From NCBI GenBank assembly GCA_902464275.1, contig CABQIK010000007.1:9579-73578 (forward strand): a stretch of DNA of 64,000 nt, read 5' to 3'. The stretch is from an uncultured Alphaproteobacteria bacterium (GTDB lineage Bacteria; Pseudomonadota; Alphaproteobacteria; RF32; CAG-239). A program made the position numbers and the translations under genes. Position 1 is the stretch's first letter, and the number at the start of each line of letters is the position of its first letter. The notes below the pieces were generated by a model, which worked only from the letters and a program-made list of their open reading frames with translations, searched no databases and was not told where the DNA came from. This document shows positions 53,635-62,552 of this stretch, piece after piece.

Positions 53635-55092
53635 TTAACCCAATTTCTGCTTCAAAATTTGGTTTACCATCGCCGGATTTGCCGTGCCTTTAGACTGCTT
53701 CATAACCTGTCCGACAAACCAACCCATTAAGTTTACTTTACCGGCTTTATATGCAGCCACATTGTCCGGATTAGCCGCCAATACGTTGTCAATCACCGCC
53801 TCAATCGCGCCGGTATCGGTAACCTGACGCCAACCGTGCTCATCAACAATCTTTTCAGGCTCGCCGCCGGTTTCGGCCATAATGGCAAACACGTCTTTAG
53901 CGGTCTTGCCGTTAATAACGTTTTTGCTGATTAAGTCAACCAATTTGCCCAACTGCTCGGCTGAAACCGGTGATTTTTCAAGCGGCAGACGCTTAGCGTT
54001 AAGCATAGCAAAAAAATCGCCCATAATCCAGTTTGCCACCTTTTTGGCGTCATGTCCGGCAGCCGCGTTTTCAAAAAAGTCCGCTACTTCTTTATTTTCG
54101 CACAAAACCGAAGCGTCATAAGCCGTTAAACCCAACTCTTTAATAAAGCGGGCTTTTTTAGCGTCCGGAAGCTCAACCATTTCTTTGCGAATACCATCAA
54201 TAAATTCATCTGATAAATTAAGCGGCGGCAAATCAGGCTCCGGAAAATAACGATAATCATGCGCAAATTCTTTTTTGCGCATAACTTTGGTTTGTCCGGT
54301 TGACGGGTCAAACTGACGAGTTTCCTGCTCAATGATTCCGCCGTTTTCATAAACTTCAACATGACGCTTGGCTTCATTTTCAATTGCCTGCATCACAAAC
54401 TTAACACTGTTTACGTTTTTCATTTCGCAGCGGGTACGCAATTCATCAGAGCCGTACGGACGCACCGAAACATTAACATCGCAACGCATTGAGCCCTCGT
54501 CCATATTGCCGTCGCAAGTTCCCAAATAGCGTACAATTGAGCGCAGTTTTTTCAAAAACGCTCCCGCCTCTTCCGGTGCCTTAAAATCAGGTTTGGTTAC
54601 AATTTCCATTAATCCCACGCCGGCGCGGTTTAAATCAATATAACTTTTTTTCGGGTTAATATCATGAACCGATTTGCCGGCGTCTTGCTCAATATGCATA
54701 CGCTCAATGCGAATATCTTTAGCGGTGCCGTCGCTCAAATCAATCGTGATTTTACCTTCGCCGACAATCGGATACTGAAACTGCGTAATTTGGTATCCCT
54801 GCGGCAAATCGGCGTAAAAATAATTTTTGCGGGAAAATTCCGAGTGCTTATTAATAACCGCGTTCAAACCCAATCCGGTTTTAACCGCCTGACGCACGCA
54901 TTCTTCATTCAGCACCGGCAGCATTCCCGGCATACCGGCATCAATAAATGAAACGTTCTCATTGGCGTCATCGCCAAATTCGGTAGATGCGCCGCTGAAC
55001 ATTTTAGATTTGCTGACTATCTGACAATGTATTTCAAGCCCGCACACAATTTCCCATTTACCTTTCGGGGTTTCAATAATGTATTCTGCCAT
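53635..55092 (-). CDS. gatB: Aspartyl/glutamyl-tRNA amidotransferase subunit B
   Basis: 485 aa. GatB domains: WEIVCGLEIHCQI at the start, PKDSYIDLNRAGVGLMEIVT-type segment (KKSYIDLNRAGVGLMEIVT), DEGSMRCDVNVSV, then EFAHDYRYFPEPDLPPL and the C-terminal YqeY-like tail. It phosphorylates and transfers ammonia to misacylated Glu-tRNA(Gln)/Asp-tRNA(Asn). Last gene of gatCAB, 2 bases after gatA. Confidence 0.97.
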   Translation of the reverse strand: MAEYIIETPKGKWEIVCGLEIHCQIVSKSKMFSGASTEFGDDANENVSFIDAGMPGMLPVLNEECVRQAVKTGLGLNAVINKHSEFSRKNYFYADLPQGYQITQFQYPIVGEGKITIDLSDGTAKDIRIERMHIEQDAGKSVHDINPKKSYIDLNRAGVGLMEIVTKPDFKAPEEAGAFLKKLRSIVRYLGTCDGNMDEGSMRCDVNVSVRPYGSDELRTRCEMKNVNSVKFVMQAIENEAKRHVEVYENGGIIEQETRQFDPSTGQTKVMRKKEFAHDYRYFPEPDLPPLNLSDEFIDGIRKEMVELPDAKKARFIKELGLTAYDASVLCENKEVADFFENAAAGHDAKKVANWIMGDFFAMLNAKRLPLEKSPVSAEQLGKLVDLISKNVINGKTAKDVFAIMAETGGEPEKIVDEHGWRQVTDTGAIEAVIDNVLAANPDNVAAYKAGKVNLMGWFVGQVMKQSKGTANPAMVNQILKQKLG

Positions 55093-55094
55093 TT

Positions 55095-56552
55095 TTATTT
55101 CCTTTTAAATTCCGCGTCGCATTCCAAAGCGTATCCGGTCTTAAATACGGTTTCTTCATCAAAAGCCTTACCGATAAGTTGCATACCGAGCGGCAAACCT
55201 TCGGCCGAAAGCCCGATAGGCAGGCTCATTGCCGGCAATCCTGCCAAACTTACCGAAACCGTAAACACATCATTTAAGTACATATTTATCGGATTTTCCG
55301 CCATTGACTTATCCCCGATCGGAAATGCGCCGGTCGGAGCCGTCGGCGTTAAAATAACGTCACATTTTTCAAACGCTTTAATAAAATCATTTTTAATCAA
55401 GCGGCGAACCTTTTGCGCCTTTAAGTAATAAGCATCGTAATATCCGGCAGAAAGCACATAAGTCCCGACCATAATACGGCGCTTAACCTCACGCCCGAAA
55501 CCGGCCGTGCGGGTATTGATATACAAATTGTCCAAATGCTCGCCGTCTACCCGATTGCCAAACCTGATACCGTCATATCGCGCAAGGTTAGACGAGGCTT
55601 CCGCCGGCGCAATAATATAATAAACCGGCAGCGCGTATTTGGTATGCGGCAATGAAATATTAACAATTTCCGCCCCGCGCGCTTTAAGCATTTGAGCGGC
55701 TTTGTCCCAAGCTGCGGCAATCTCACTGTTCAAACCGTTCTGACGATATTCCGCCGGAATACCAATCTTTAAGCCTTTAATATCAGCGCTCAAAACTTTT
55801 TCAAAATCAGGTACCGGCATATTAGCTGAGGTTGAATCTTTGTTATCATAGCCGGCCATAACCTTCAACAAAATTGCGCAATCGCGAACATCTTTGGCCA
55901 TTGGGCCTGCCTGATCAAGCGATGACGCAAACGCCATAATGCCATAGCGGGAGCAACGCCCGTAAGTCGGTTTAATACCGGTAATTCCGCAGAATGCCGC
56001 CGGCTGACGAATTGAACCGCCAGTATCGGTACCGGTTGCCGCCGCGCACATTTTTGCGCAAACCGCAACCGCCGAACCACCGGAAGAACCACCGGCAACC
56101 AATTTAACATCTTTGCTCCACGGATTAACCGCCGGCCCGAAACAACCGGTTTCAGTGCTACCGCCCATTGCAAACTCGTCCATATTGAGCTTGCCCAAAA
56201 ATCCGGCGCCCGCATTAAATAAATTAGCGGTAACAGTAGATTCGTATTGCGGCACAAAATTATCAATAATGTGTGAGCATGCCGTGGTGCGAATACCTTT
56301 GGTGCAAAACAAATCTTTAATTCCGAGCGGAATACCCTCAAGCGCGCGAGCCGTATCGGCGGCATAATTTTTGTCGGCAATATCCGCAGCTTTTAACGCA
56401 ACTTCCGGAGTTTCCAAAACATAGGCGTTATATTTGCGCCCGTCTTCCATTTTTTTAATATAAGCTTTCGTTAATTCTTTGGCGCTTATTTTTTTACTTT
56501 TCAGTGACTGCAAAGCCTCAGAAACGGTCAAATCTGTTAATTCGGTCATCAT
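55095..56552 (-). CDS. gatA: Aspartyl/glutamyl-tRNA amidotransferase subunit A
   Basis: 485 aa from ATG 56552, one base after the gatC stop (a second ATG follows directly); a longer frame to 56588 overlaps gatC and is unlikely. Amidase signature: the catalytic Lys lies in PLGIKDLFCTKGI, and the GSSGGSAVAVCAKM region with GTDTGGSIRQPAAFCG gives the Ser-cisSer pair. It liberates ammonia from glutamine for GatB. Confidence 0.96.
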   Translation of the reverse strand: MMTELTDLTVSEALQSLKSKKISAKELTKAYIKKMEDGRKYNAYVLETPEVALKAADIADKNYAADTARALEGIPLGIKDLFCTKGIRTTACSHIIDNFVPQYESTVTANLFNAGAGFLGKLNMDEFAMGGSTETGCFGPAVNPWSKDVKLVAGGSSGGSAVAVCAKMCAAATGTDTGGSIRQPAAFCGITGIKPTYGRCSRYGIMAFASSLDQAGPMAKDVRDCAILLKVMAGYDNKDSTSANMPVPDFEKVLSADIKGLKIGIPAEYRQNGLNSEIAAAWDKAAQMLKARGAEIVNISLPHTKYALPVYYIIAPAEASSNLARYDGIRFGNRVDGEHLDNLYINTRTAGFGREVKRRIMVGTYVLSAGYYDAYYLKAQKVRRLIKNDFIKAFEKCDVILTPTAPTGAFPIGDKSMAENPINMYLNDVFTVSVSLAGLPAMSLPIGLSAEGLPLGMQLIGKAFDEETVFKTGYALECDAEFKRK

Positions 56553-56553
56553 T

Positions 56554-56841
56554 TTACTCCACAACTTTCGGCACGGCAAAATAACCAAACTCGCTCATCG
56601 GCGCATTGGCAAGCACTTCAGCTTTTTTATTGCCGTCATTAACCACGTCTTCGCGGCAAACCAACTTAGTTTCATTAACTGAAACCAAAGGCTCCACCGA
56701 TTCGGTATCAACCTCATTTAATTGTTCAACCCAATCTAAAATTTTATTAAATTCGTCTTTGGTTGCCTCAATTTTATCATCATCAACTTTCAATCTTGAT
56801 AAAAAGGCAATTCTTTTAACCGTTTGACTATCTATTGCCAT
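56554..56841 (-). CDS. gatC: Aspartyl/glutamyl-tRNA amidotransferase subunit C
   Basis: 95 aa from ATG 56841 (AAGGTG 8 bases upstream); a GTG start 9 bases earlier is possible. Contains VKRIAFLSRLKVDDDKIE and the C-terminal PMSEFGYFAVPKVVE. It holds GatA and GatB together. Confidence 0.93.
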   Translation of the reverse strand: MAIDSQTVKRIAFLSRLKVDDDKIEATKDEFNKILDWVEQLNEVDTESVEPLVSVNETKLVCREDVVNDGNKKAEVLANAPMSEFGYFAVPKVVE

Positions 56842-56912
56842 AATATTCACCTTTATAAAACAAAACTGTTTGCTGTTGTAACAGCCTCGCGCTTATTTTT
56901 CAAGTTAAAAAC

Positions 56913-58709
56913 TCACATTGTCAGCTTAAACGGCGGCAAAACTGCATCATATTTAAGCCTGAACAACAAATTAACCTCTTCCGGAAGTAAGCCGCTCTTT
57001 TCCATAATCTGCATAGCCGGCAAACCGCCGCCATTTTCTAGGTAGCGATTAAGCTTTTCCTGCAAGTTAGGGCGGCGCGGATAATACATCATGCCGAAAG
57101 TATCGCCTTGCTTAATACCGGCAAGTTCTTTAGCTTTTTGGAGCGCTTTTTCAAACCCGCCCAATTCATCAACCAAGCCGACTTTAACCGCGTCTTGCCC
57201 AAGCCAAACTCTGCCGCGGGCAAGCTTATCCATTTGTTCATCACTTAAATTACGAGCTTTGGCAACTTTACCGGTAAAATCTTTGTAAACATTATCAAGC
57301 GAACGGTTAAACACTGCTTTTTCCGAGGCATTGAACTTGTGATTGGCACTCAAAACACCGGAGTTTTTACCATATTTTATTTCGCCCCAGTTTATATCAA
57401 GTTTTTTCCATAATTCGCTAAGCACCATTTTACCGCCCAACACGCCTACCGAGCCGGTAACAGTCGCCGGTTCCGCCACAATATAATCGCCGGCAATCGC
57501 CACAAAATATCCGCCGGAAGCCGCATAATCGCCCATTGAAACCACAATCGGCACGCTCTTCCATTTTTTAAACCGATTTAAGGCGTACCAAATTTCTTCT
57601 GAGGCAACATAACTGCCTCCCGGACTGTTAATCCGCACAATTAAAGCCTTAATATTTTTATATTTGCTCAATTCTTTTAACTGCGCCACCACGGTTTCAG
57701 AACCAAGCATAGCCTCGCGCATCGGAGCATTGGTACTGGTACCGCTGTCAATAGTGCCTTCCAACACCAACATAGCAACCAACGGAATATTGTCTTGTTC
57801 ATAATCGTTTATGGTTGACATATAGTCTTTGATTGAAATTGATTTAGCCTGATAGCGGCGTTCCAAAAAGCTGGTCATTTCCTGCTTATAGCCGATTTTA
57901 TCAATCAATCCCGTTTCCAACGCATCACCGGCGAAAATCGGGGCTTTATCAATTAAATTTTTCACCCTTTCCGTGCTCAAGTGCCTGTTTTCGGCAATAC
58001 CTTCAACCAACTGATTAAACAAACTGCCTCCAAGCTTGGAAAGTTCTTCTTTATAAGCGGGGGTAAACCCTTTGCTGACAAGCGAGGCAACCGCGGTTTT
58101 ATATTCATAACGAGTATAAAATTCCGGTTCAACTCCAACTTTATTCAAAATACCCTTAAAAAACGGAACTTCAATGTTCACGCCGGTCATACCGATATCA
58201 CCGCCTGATTGAAGCCAAATTTCATCAAAATATGTTGCCAAATAATATTCTTTGGTTCCCTGTCCGAATGAACCCATAGTGTTTGAAAATATATGAGCCT
58301 CTTTACCTTTGCTCTTAAAATAAGATATTGCCTGCGAAACATCTTGCATTTGTGCCAACCCTAAAGGCGACATATTCACGGTTGCCGAAATGGCTTTAAC
58401 CCTGTCGTCATCGGCCGCCGTATTAATCGCCCGCACTAAGTCAAACACTGAGTACACTGATTTATCGGCAAACTCGGCAAAAAAATCATCGCTTCTGAGC
58501 TCGGCATAATTATCATCAAAATTAATTTCCAACACCGCGGAATCCGGAATAGTAACTGTTCTTGAGCGAGGGCTGATAATGCTTAAAACCCCGAGTAAAA
58601 TTAAAATAAATACCACCCCGAAAACGGCAAAGGCATACACTATTGTTTTCAACAAAAGTCTGATGCCTATTTTTTTACGTTTATCCATATCTGCATACAA
58701 TGTATTCAT
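56913..58709 (-). CDS. sppA: Signal peptide peptidase SppA, 67-kDa type
   Basis: 598 aa from ATG 58709 (GAGGTCGG upstream); an ATG at 58733 in the same frame overlaps the sirtuin. One N-terminal membrane span (TIVYAFAVFGVVFILILLGV), then two S49 domains. The catalytic Lys lies in the first half (TRYEYKTAVASL), the Ser in the second (GDYAASGGYF), as in the double-domain enzymes. It degrades cleaved signal peptides in the membrane. Probably cotranscribed with the sirtuin gene upstream, which it overlaps or nearly abuts. Confidence 0.9.
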   Translation of the reverse strand: MNTLYADMDKRKKIGIRLLLKTIVYAFAVFGVVFILILLGVLSIISPRSRTVTIPDSAVLEINFDDNYAELRSDDFFAEFADKSVYSVFDLVRAINTAADDDRVKAISATVNMSPLGLAQMQDVSQAISYFKSKGKEAHIFSNTMGSFGQGTKEYYLATYFDEIWLQSGGDIGMTGVNIEVPFFKGILNKVGVEPEFYTRYEYKTAVASLVSKGFTPAYKEELSKLGGSLFNQLVEGIAENRHLSTERVKNLIDKAPIFAGDALETGLIDKIGYKQEMTSFLERRYQAKSISIKDYMSTINDYEQDNIPLVAMLVLEGTIDSGTSTNAPMREAMLGSETVVAQLKELSKYKNIKALIVRINSPGGSYVASEEIWYALNRFKKWKSVPIVVSMGDYAASGGYFVAIAGDYIVAEPATVTGSVGVLGGKMVLSELWKKLDINWGEIKYGKNSGVLSANHKFNASEKAVFNRSLDNVYKDFTGKVAKARNLSDEQMDKLARGRVWLGQDAVKVGLVDELGGFEKALQKAKELAGIKQGDTFGMMYYPRRPNLQEKLNRYLENGGGLPAMQIMEKSGLLPEEVNLLFRLKYDAVLPPFKLTM

Positions 58710-58716
58710 TCCGACC

Positions 58717-59433
58717 TCATTCATTGTTTTCAAGTAATTGTTTTACAAAAACCGGCAAAGTCTGCCCGCTTTTACCGTAAATATGCTCATCAAACAAATA
58801 ATTATTTGATGTATTTTCTAAATTAAACTCCATAGTGTGTGCGCCATGCGCCTTAGCGACTTTGACAAATCCGGCGGCAGGATAAACCACGCCTGAAGTT
58901 CCGACAGAAATAAACAAATCACACTCATTAAGCAAGCGTTCAACTTCATTCATGCACAGCAAAGATTCGCCGAAAAACACAATATTCGGCTTCATCATAC
59001 CGGCAACGCCGCAGTTAGAACACACTGTTTGCGTATCAACATCGCCCCATGTTTCCAAAATATGCCCGCAATTTAAGCAAACCGCCTGATTAATTTGCCC
59101 ATGGATATGATAAACCTTTTTGCTTCCGGCTTTTTCATGCAAAGTATCAACATTTTGGGTAACAATGCTGACATTACCGCTATATTTTTGTTCCAATTCC
59201 GCCAATGCCAAATGCGCGGCGTTCGGCTTTGCCGCCAAAAGCTCCGGCTTCATTTCATTATAAAAGTCATGCACATATTCCGGATTTTTTGCAAAGGCTT
59301 CAATCGTCGCCACATCTTCAACTTTGTGATTATTCCACAGCCCGTTGCTGCTCCTGAAAGTTGCCAACCCCGATTCTGCCGAAATTCCGGCGCCGGTCAG
59401 CACCAATATATTATGATATTGTTTATCCATCAT
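58717..59433 (-). CDS. cobB: Sir2-family NAD-dependent protein deacylase
   Basis: 238 aa. NAD site GAGISAESGLATFR, catalytic His in VYHIHGQINQ, zinc Cys pairs CLNCG and CSNC (in VCSNCGVAG), and PNIVFFGE, followed by FISVGTSGVVYPAAG. It removes acetyl or succinyl groups from lysines; bacterial CobB controls acetyl-CoA synthetase. Second ATG at 59430 is an alternative start. Confidence 0.93.
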   Translation of the reverse strand: MMDKQYHNILVLTGAGISAESGLATFRSSNGLWNNHKVEDVATIEAFAKNPEYVHDFYNEMKPELLAAKPNAAHLALAELEQKYSGNVSIVTQNVDTLHEKAGSKKVYHIHGQINQAVCLNCGHILETWGDVDTQTVCSNCGVAGMMKPNIVFFGESLLCMNEVERLLNECDLFISVGTSGVVYPAAGFVKVAKAHGAHTMEFNLENTSNNYLFDEHIYGKSGQTLPVFVKQLLENNE

Positions 59434-59546
59434 CTATCCTCTTGATATTAACATACTTATTTTTTTATCCCGAGGCAAGCAATTAATCAAATTAATAAAA
59501 AGTATTTCAAAGGTATCGCCAACTCTTCTCTATGGAAGGATGCCGA

Positions 59547-59656
59547 AGACGGGGTGGTCTTTTGCAACTTATGCACACCCCGGACTCGTAAATATTGCAA
59601 AAAAAAAACGCGAGCTAAAATCTTCTCAAAACCAACTTTTGAGGAGATTTTAGCTC
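59547..59656 (+). repeat. Pilin-type leader repeat with ribosome-site hairpin, copy 3
   Basis: Shares GGGGTGG, CAACTTATGCACA, GGACTCGTAAATATTGC and the A run with copies 1 and 2. Hairpin 59612-59656: GAGCTAAAATCTTCTCAAAA (59612-59631) pairs with TTTTGAGGAGATTTTAGCTC (59637-59656), one G-T wobble, loop CCAAC, ending at the ATG. The upper stem differs in sequence from copies 1 and 2 but remains paired. Confidence 0.88.
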
Positions 59657-60271
59657 ATGAATACACAATCCGGACGTTCAATGGTTGAAATGTTAGGGGT
59701 ACTCGCGATTATCGGGGTTTTGAGCGTTGGCGCTATTTCCGGTTATAGCAAAGCTATGTTCAAGTACAAACTTAACAAACACTCTGAACAGATGAACACG
59801 GTAATTAATGCTGTTGCCCGCAACGTACATAGCTTTGATAACATCAAACAAGATGAAACTTCTTTAACTTCATATTTTATCAAAATGGGTGAAATCCCGA
59901 CTGAAATGATAAAAACAAACAACAATAACTATGTATATGATATTTTCGGACAGCAGTGGCAGATATACTATAGCGAAGGTTTAATATATTTACTCTCATA
60001 TAGTGAAAACGGTTCATCATTTTTATCTTCAAACTCTTCTGACAGTCTGGCAATTTGCCAAAACATTTTAACTACCTCTAAAGAAAATTCTGATAATATA
60101 CTCGTAATTGCGGCGACTTTAGGCGAGAGCACTAATCGCTTATATGGTGATAAATATTGTTCTAGTAATGAAAAATGCCTTAAAAACTTAGCTTTAGACG
60201 ATATCTATACTTTCTGCGCTGAAAACACAAAAGGCGGCATAGCGCTATTTGCTATTACTTGGCAACGCTAG
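59657..60271 (+). CDS. Type IV pilin-like / pseudopilin protein
   Basis: 204 aa. Prepilin leader MNTQSG, then RSMVEMLGVLAIIGVLSVG with Glu at +5 and a long hydrophobic helix; the mature N-terminus is Arg. The body (NTVINAVARNVHSFDNI, FIKMGEIPTEMIK, YDIFGQQW) matches the frameshifted gene at 47785. Four Cys residues (CQNILT, KYCSS, KCLKNL, FCAEN) could form disulfides in the periplasm. A leader hairpin buries the GAGGAG ribosome site. Confidence 0.85.
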   Translation: MNTQSGRSMVEMLGVLAIIGVLSVGAISGYSKAMFKYKLNKHSEQMNTVINAVARNVHSFDNIKQDETSLTSYFIKMGEIPTEMIKTNNNNYVYDIFGQQWQIYYSEGLIYLLSYSENGSSFLSSNSSDSLAICQNILTTSKENSDNILVIAATLGESTNRLYGDKYCSSNEKCLKNLALDDIYTFCAENTKGGIALFAITWQR

Positions 60272-60290
60272 CAACTGCTTTAAAAAATGA

Positions 60291-60320
60291 AAAAGCACAC
60301 GTTTCACAACGTATGCTTTT
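60291..60320. terminator. Hairpin after the pilin-like gene
   Basis: AAAAGCACACGTT (60291-60303) pairs with AACGTATGCTTTT (60308-60320) with one mismatch, loop TCAC, between converging genes. The T run is part of the stem. Confidence 0.65.
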
Positions 60321-60346
60321 GGGTTAAGACCTAAGACCAGGAAGGA

Positions 60347-60799
60347 TTATACTTCGTAAAAATCCTCCACCGGAATTTTCAAGACTATTTTTTTGACATG
60401 GGTTGATCCGTTCACCGCCATACCCGGCATGTGTGCGAGGTCTGGACCGATGATGCAGGCTTCGCCGGCACGAAGAAGGACAGTATCTTTGACCTCTCCG
60501 GTCATGAACATGATGTCCTTTGTCTCATCGTACTCCTGCTCTACCTGAAACTCGTCCGTGATAGGAGCGAAGTGGATGAGTTCTGTACCGGACACGATGA
60601 TTTGAACGTCCACCATTTTACGATGCGCCTCAAAGCGAGAGGTGAGTTTTGTCTCATACTCTTCCGCATTTGCGAACCGTCCACCGTCAAAATCGTAACG
60701 CTTAGGGACGAAATTCTCCATGAGTCTCTCAACAAGTTGTAGCATATCTGCCGGAACTTGACCTTGCTTAGCAAGGATTTTTACATTCAAGCTATCCAT
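60347..60799 (-). CDS. YhcH/YjgK/YiaL family protein (DUF386)
   Basis: 150 aa from ATG 60799; an extension to 60874 is not supported, and no ribosome site precedes 60799. Family marks are KLTSRFEAHRKMVDVQIIVS and MFMTGEVKDTVLLRAGEACI with HMPGM and KIVLKIPV near the end; cupin fold with His and Glu metal ligands. YhcH-like proteins act on sialic acid or other sugar anomers. Codon usage (many CTC, GTC, AAG and AGG codons) is unlike the rest of the window, which prefers AAA, CTT and GTT, suggesting transfer. Confidence 0.82.
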   Translation of the reverse strand: MDSLNVKILAKQGQVPADMLQLVERLMENFVPKRYDFDGGRFANAEEYETKLTSRFEAHRKMVDVQIIVSGTELIHFAPITDEFQVEQEYDETKDIMFMTGEVKDTVLLRAGEACIIGPDLAHMPGMAVNGSTHVKKIVLKIPVEDFYEV

Positions 60800-60932
60800 A
60801 AAAATAAAATTTGCAATTATGCTTATACCGCGTATGGACTTTTTTGTCAATATATTTTTGCAGAAATCAGGCAATTTTATTTATATTCGTAAATTTTATG
60901 TCAAAAATTACCTGATTATTAAAAAAATACTC

Positions 60933-60961
60933 TTGACAAGCCGCGTTTAATGGCGTATACA
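60933..60961 (+). promoter_or_regulatory. Sigma70-type promoter of tRNA-fMet
   Basis: Consensus TTGACA (60933-60938), 17-base spacer, TATACA (60956-60961), 16 bases before the tRNA. Confidence 0.88.
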
Positions 60962-60977
60962 ACACTCACTTTTACAT

Positions 60978-61054
<77 letters not shown>

Positions 61055-61067
61055 ATAAAACTAAAAT

Positions 61068-61095
61068 ACGCCCGTTCGTAAGAATGGGTGTGTTT
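61068..61095 (+). terminator. Terminator of tRNA-fMet
   Basis: ACGCCCGTTC (61068-61077) pairs with GAATGGGTGT (61082-61091) with G-T pairs, loop GTAA, followed by TTTTTG. Confidence 0.75.
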
Positions 61096-61105
61096 TTGTT
61101 TTAAA

Positions 61106-61145
61106 TGTGTTGCAAGGAGTTGAACCAACGAAAAAAGTTGGTTCA
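61106..61145 (-). repeat. Inverted partial copy of the tRNA-fMet 3' part
   Basis: On the minus strand GTTGGTTCAACTCCTTG resembles the tRNA T-arm GTTGGTTCAAATCCTTC (61027-61043). It also forms a hairpin with GAACCAAC (61122-61129) and GTTGGTTC (61137-61144). This may be a remnant of an integration event at the tRNA. Confidence 0.4.
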
Positions 61146-61212
61146 CTACAAGCGAAAGGCAGGAGCAACATTAGCCGATTAGTACAGCATAATTACATCA
61201 ACCGGAGAAAAA

Positions 61213-61704
61213 ATGAATAATATAAGAAAAGCCACAATCAATGATGCTTCAATTATTGCAGAGATAAGTATTGATAGTTGGAAAAGTGCTTATAAAGGGC
61301 TCTTGCCGCCCAAATTGTTGCTAAACAGAAAAGCCGATAAAAAAAGAATAACCGCTTGGAAAGATAATATCGCTAATAGCGATTATACCGTATTGGTTTA
61401 TGAACAAAACAAAGTTTGCGGCTATTTATGGGCAGGTAAAAAAAGAGATAAAATTGATATTCCTTATGAAATATATGCCATATACGTTAGTCCGCAATAC
61501 CAAAGATTAGGGATTGGACAAGCTCTAATCAATGAATATAAAAAATTAATCAACAATCAGCCGTTTTATTTATATATGTTAAAAGGGAATGTTCCCGCCT
61601 CTGCTTTTTATAAAAAGATGGGAGGAAAAGAAAACGTATATTACAATAAAAAAATTTCTGTTAACGAATATACCATTGAAGAAGAAATTTATATTTTTGA
61701 GTAA
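61213..61704 (+). CDS. GNAT-family N-acetyltransferase
   Basis: 163 aa. Starts IRKATINDASIIAEISIDSW, the usual GNAT start, and has the acetyl-CoA pyrophosphate loop in IYAIYVSPQYQRLGIGQALI (Q/RxxGxG/A). C-terminal strand ASAFYKKMGGK. Substrate unknown. AT-rich and first gene of the island following tRNA-fMet; CGGAGA ribosome site at 61202. Confidence 0.88.
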   Translation: MNNIRKATINDASIIAEISIDSWKSAYKGLLPPKLLLNRKADKKRITAWKDNIANSDYTVLVYEQNKVCGYLWAGKKRDKIDIPYEIYAIYVSPQYQRLGIGQALINEYKKLINNQPFYLYMLKGNVPASAFYKKMGGKENVYYNKKISVNEYTIEEEIYIFE

Positions 61705-61740
61705 TAAAAATTCGTTTATTGATGGCAAAAAGCGCTATAT

Positions 61741-62301
61741 CTATTTTATGGTAATGCTTGGATTATCTTCTTGGTTTGCAATTATTATTCTCCTGCCACC
61801 GGAAAAATACATAATAAACTTTTCCAAATCATAATCATCTTCATATGAATCAACAACAAGTGATATATCTTCTAACTCTGAATCAATCATAAAATCAAAG
61901 ATATGAGAAATATCGTTATATACGTTAGTATCATTATAACCGGGTTTCCATTCCGTAATATTAACATCTTTGGTTGAAAAAAGATTTAAATAATTATGGC
62001 TGTTTAATGATACATCATATTGATATGAGCCATAAATTTTAATTTTTAAAAACTGATTATCAAAAACAAAACCGAAATCTTCAAAATAAACCTTCCGATA
62101 ATTATCAAACATAACCGGACAATCGCTTGTAAATTCAGTATGCCAAATGCTTTTATTAACAATGTATTTTAGTTTTTTCCCGACTAAAGCTTGTTTTAAT
62201 TCAGGCAAAACATTTTCCAATTCTCTTGCATCAGCAGATACATCTTTTTTGAGCGGAACATCTATCTTTTTGCTGTCATCAATCTTAATTTCAACACACA
62301 T
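61741..62301 (-). CDS. Hypothetical acidic protein
   Basis: 186 aa from ATG 62301 (AAAGGATTTAAT upstream); the frame is open to 62463 but that part reads like noise. Rich in Asp, Asn and Tyr, with no signal peptide or transmembrane segment and no recognised motif. It may be a cargo gene of the island. The rest of the interval up to 62552 contains, on the plus strand, a short frame ending EEMCEE at 62551 that may be the tail of a lost gene. Confidence 0.5.
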   Translation of the reverse strand: MCVEIKIDDSKKIDVPLKKDVSADARELENVLPELKQALVGKKLKYIVNKSIWHTEFTSDCPVMFDNYRKVYFEDFGFVFDNQFLKIKIYGSYQYDVSLNSHNYLNLFSTKDVNITEWKPGYNDTNVYNDISHIFDFMIDSELEDISLVVDSYEDDYDLEKFIMYFSGGRRIIIANQEDNPSITIK

Positions 62302-62552
62302 ATTAAATCCTTTTATGATTGTGCTAATTGTAAAACATAAATCTCTCAAACGCAAGAAAATATCTGTAAAGTTATTACCCGACACTTTAATCTGCATGCT
62401 GAGTGTATCAGCCACTTGCACAACAAATATAAACAGTGATTTTTGCCTTTTATATAAACCCATCTATACCGATTACACCAACGACACTCCCGAAACCATC
62501 AGGCAAATTGATAGAAATAATATTGTTTATGAGGAAATGTGCGAGGAATAAA

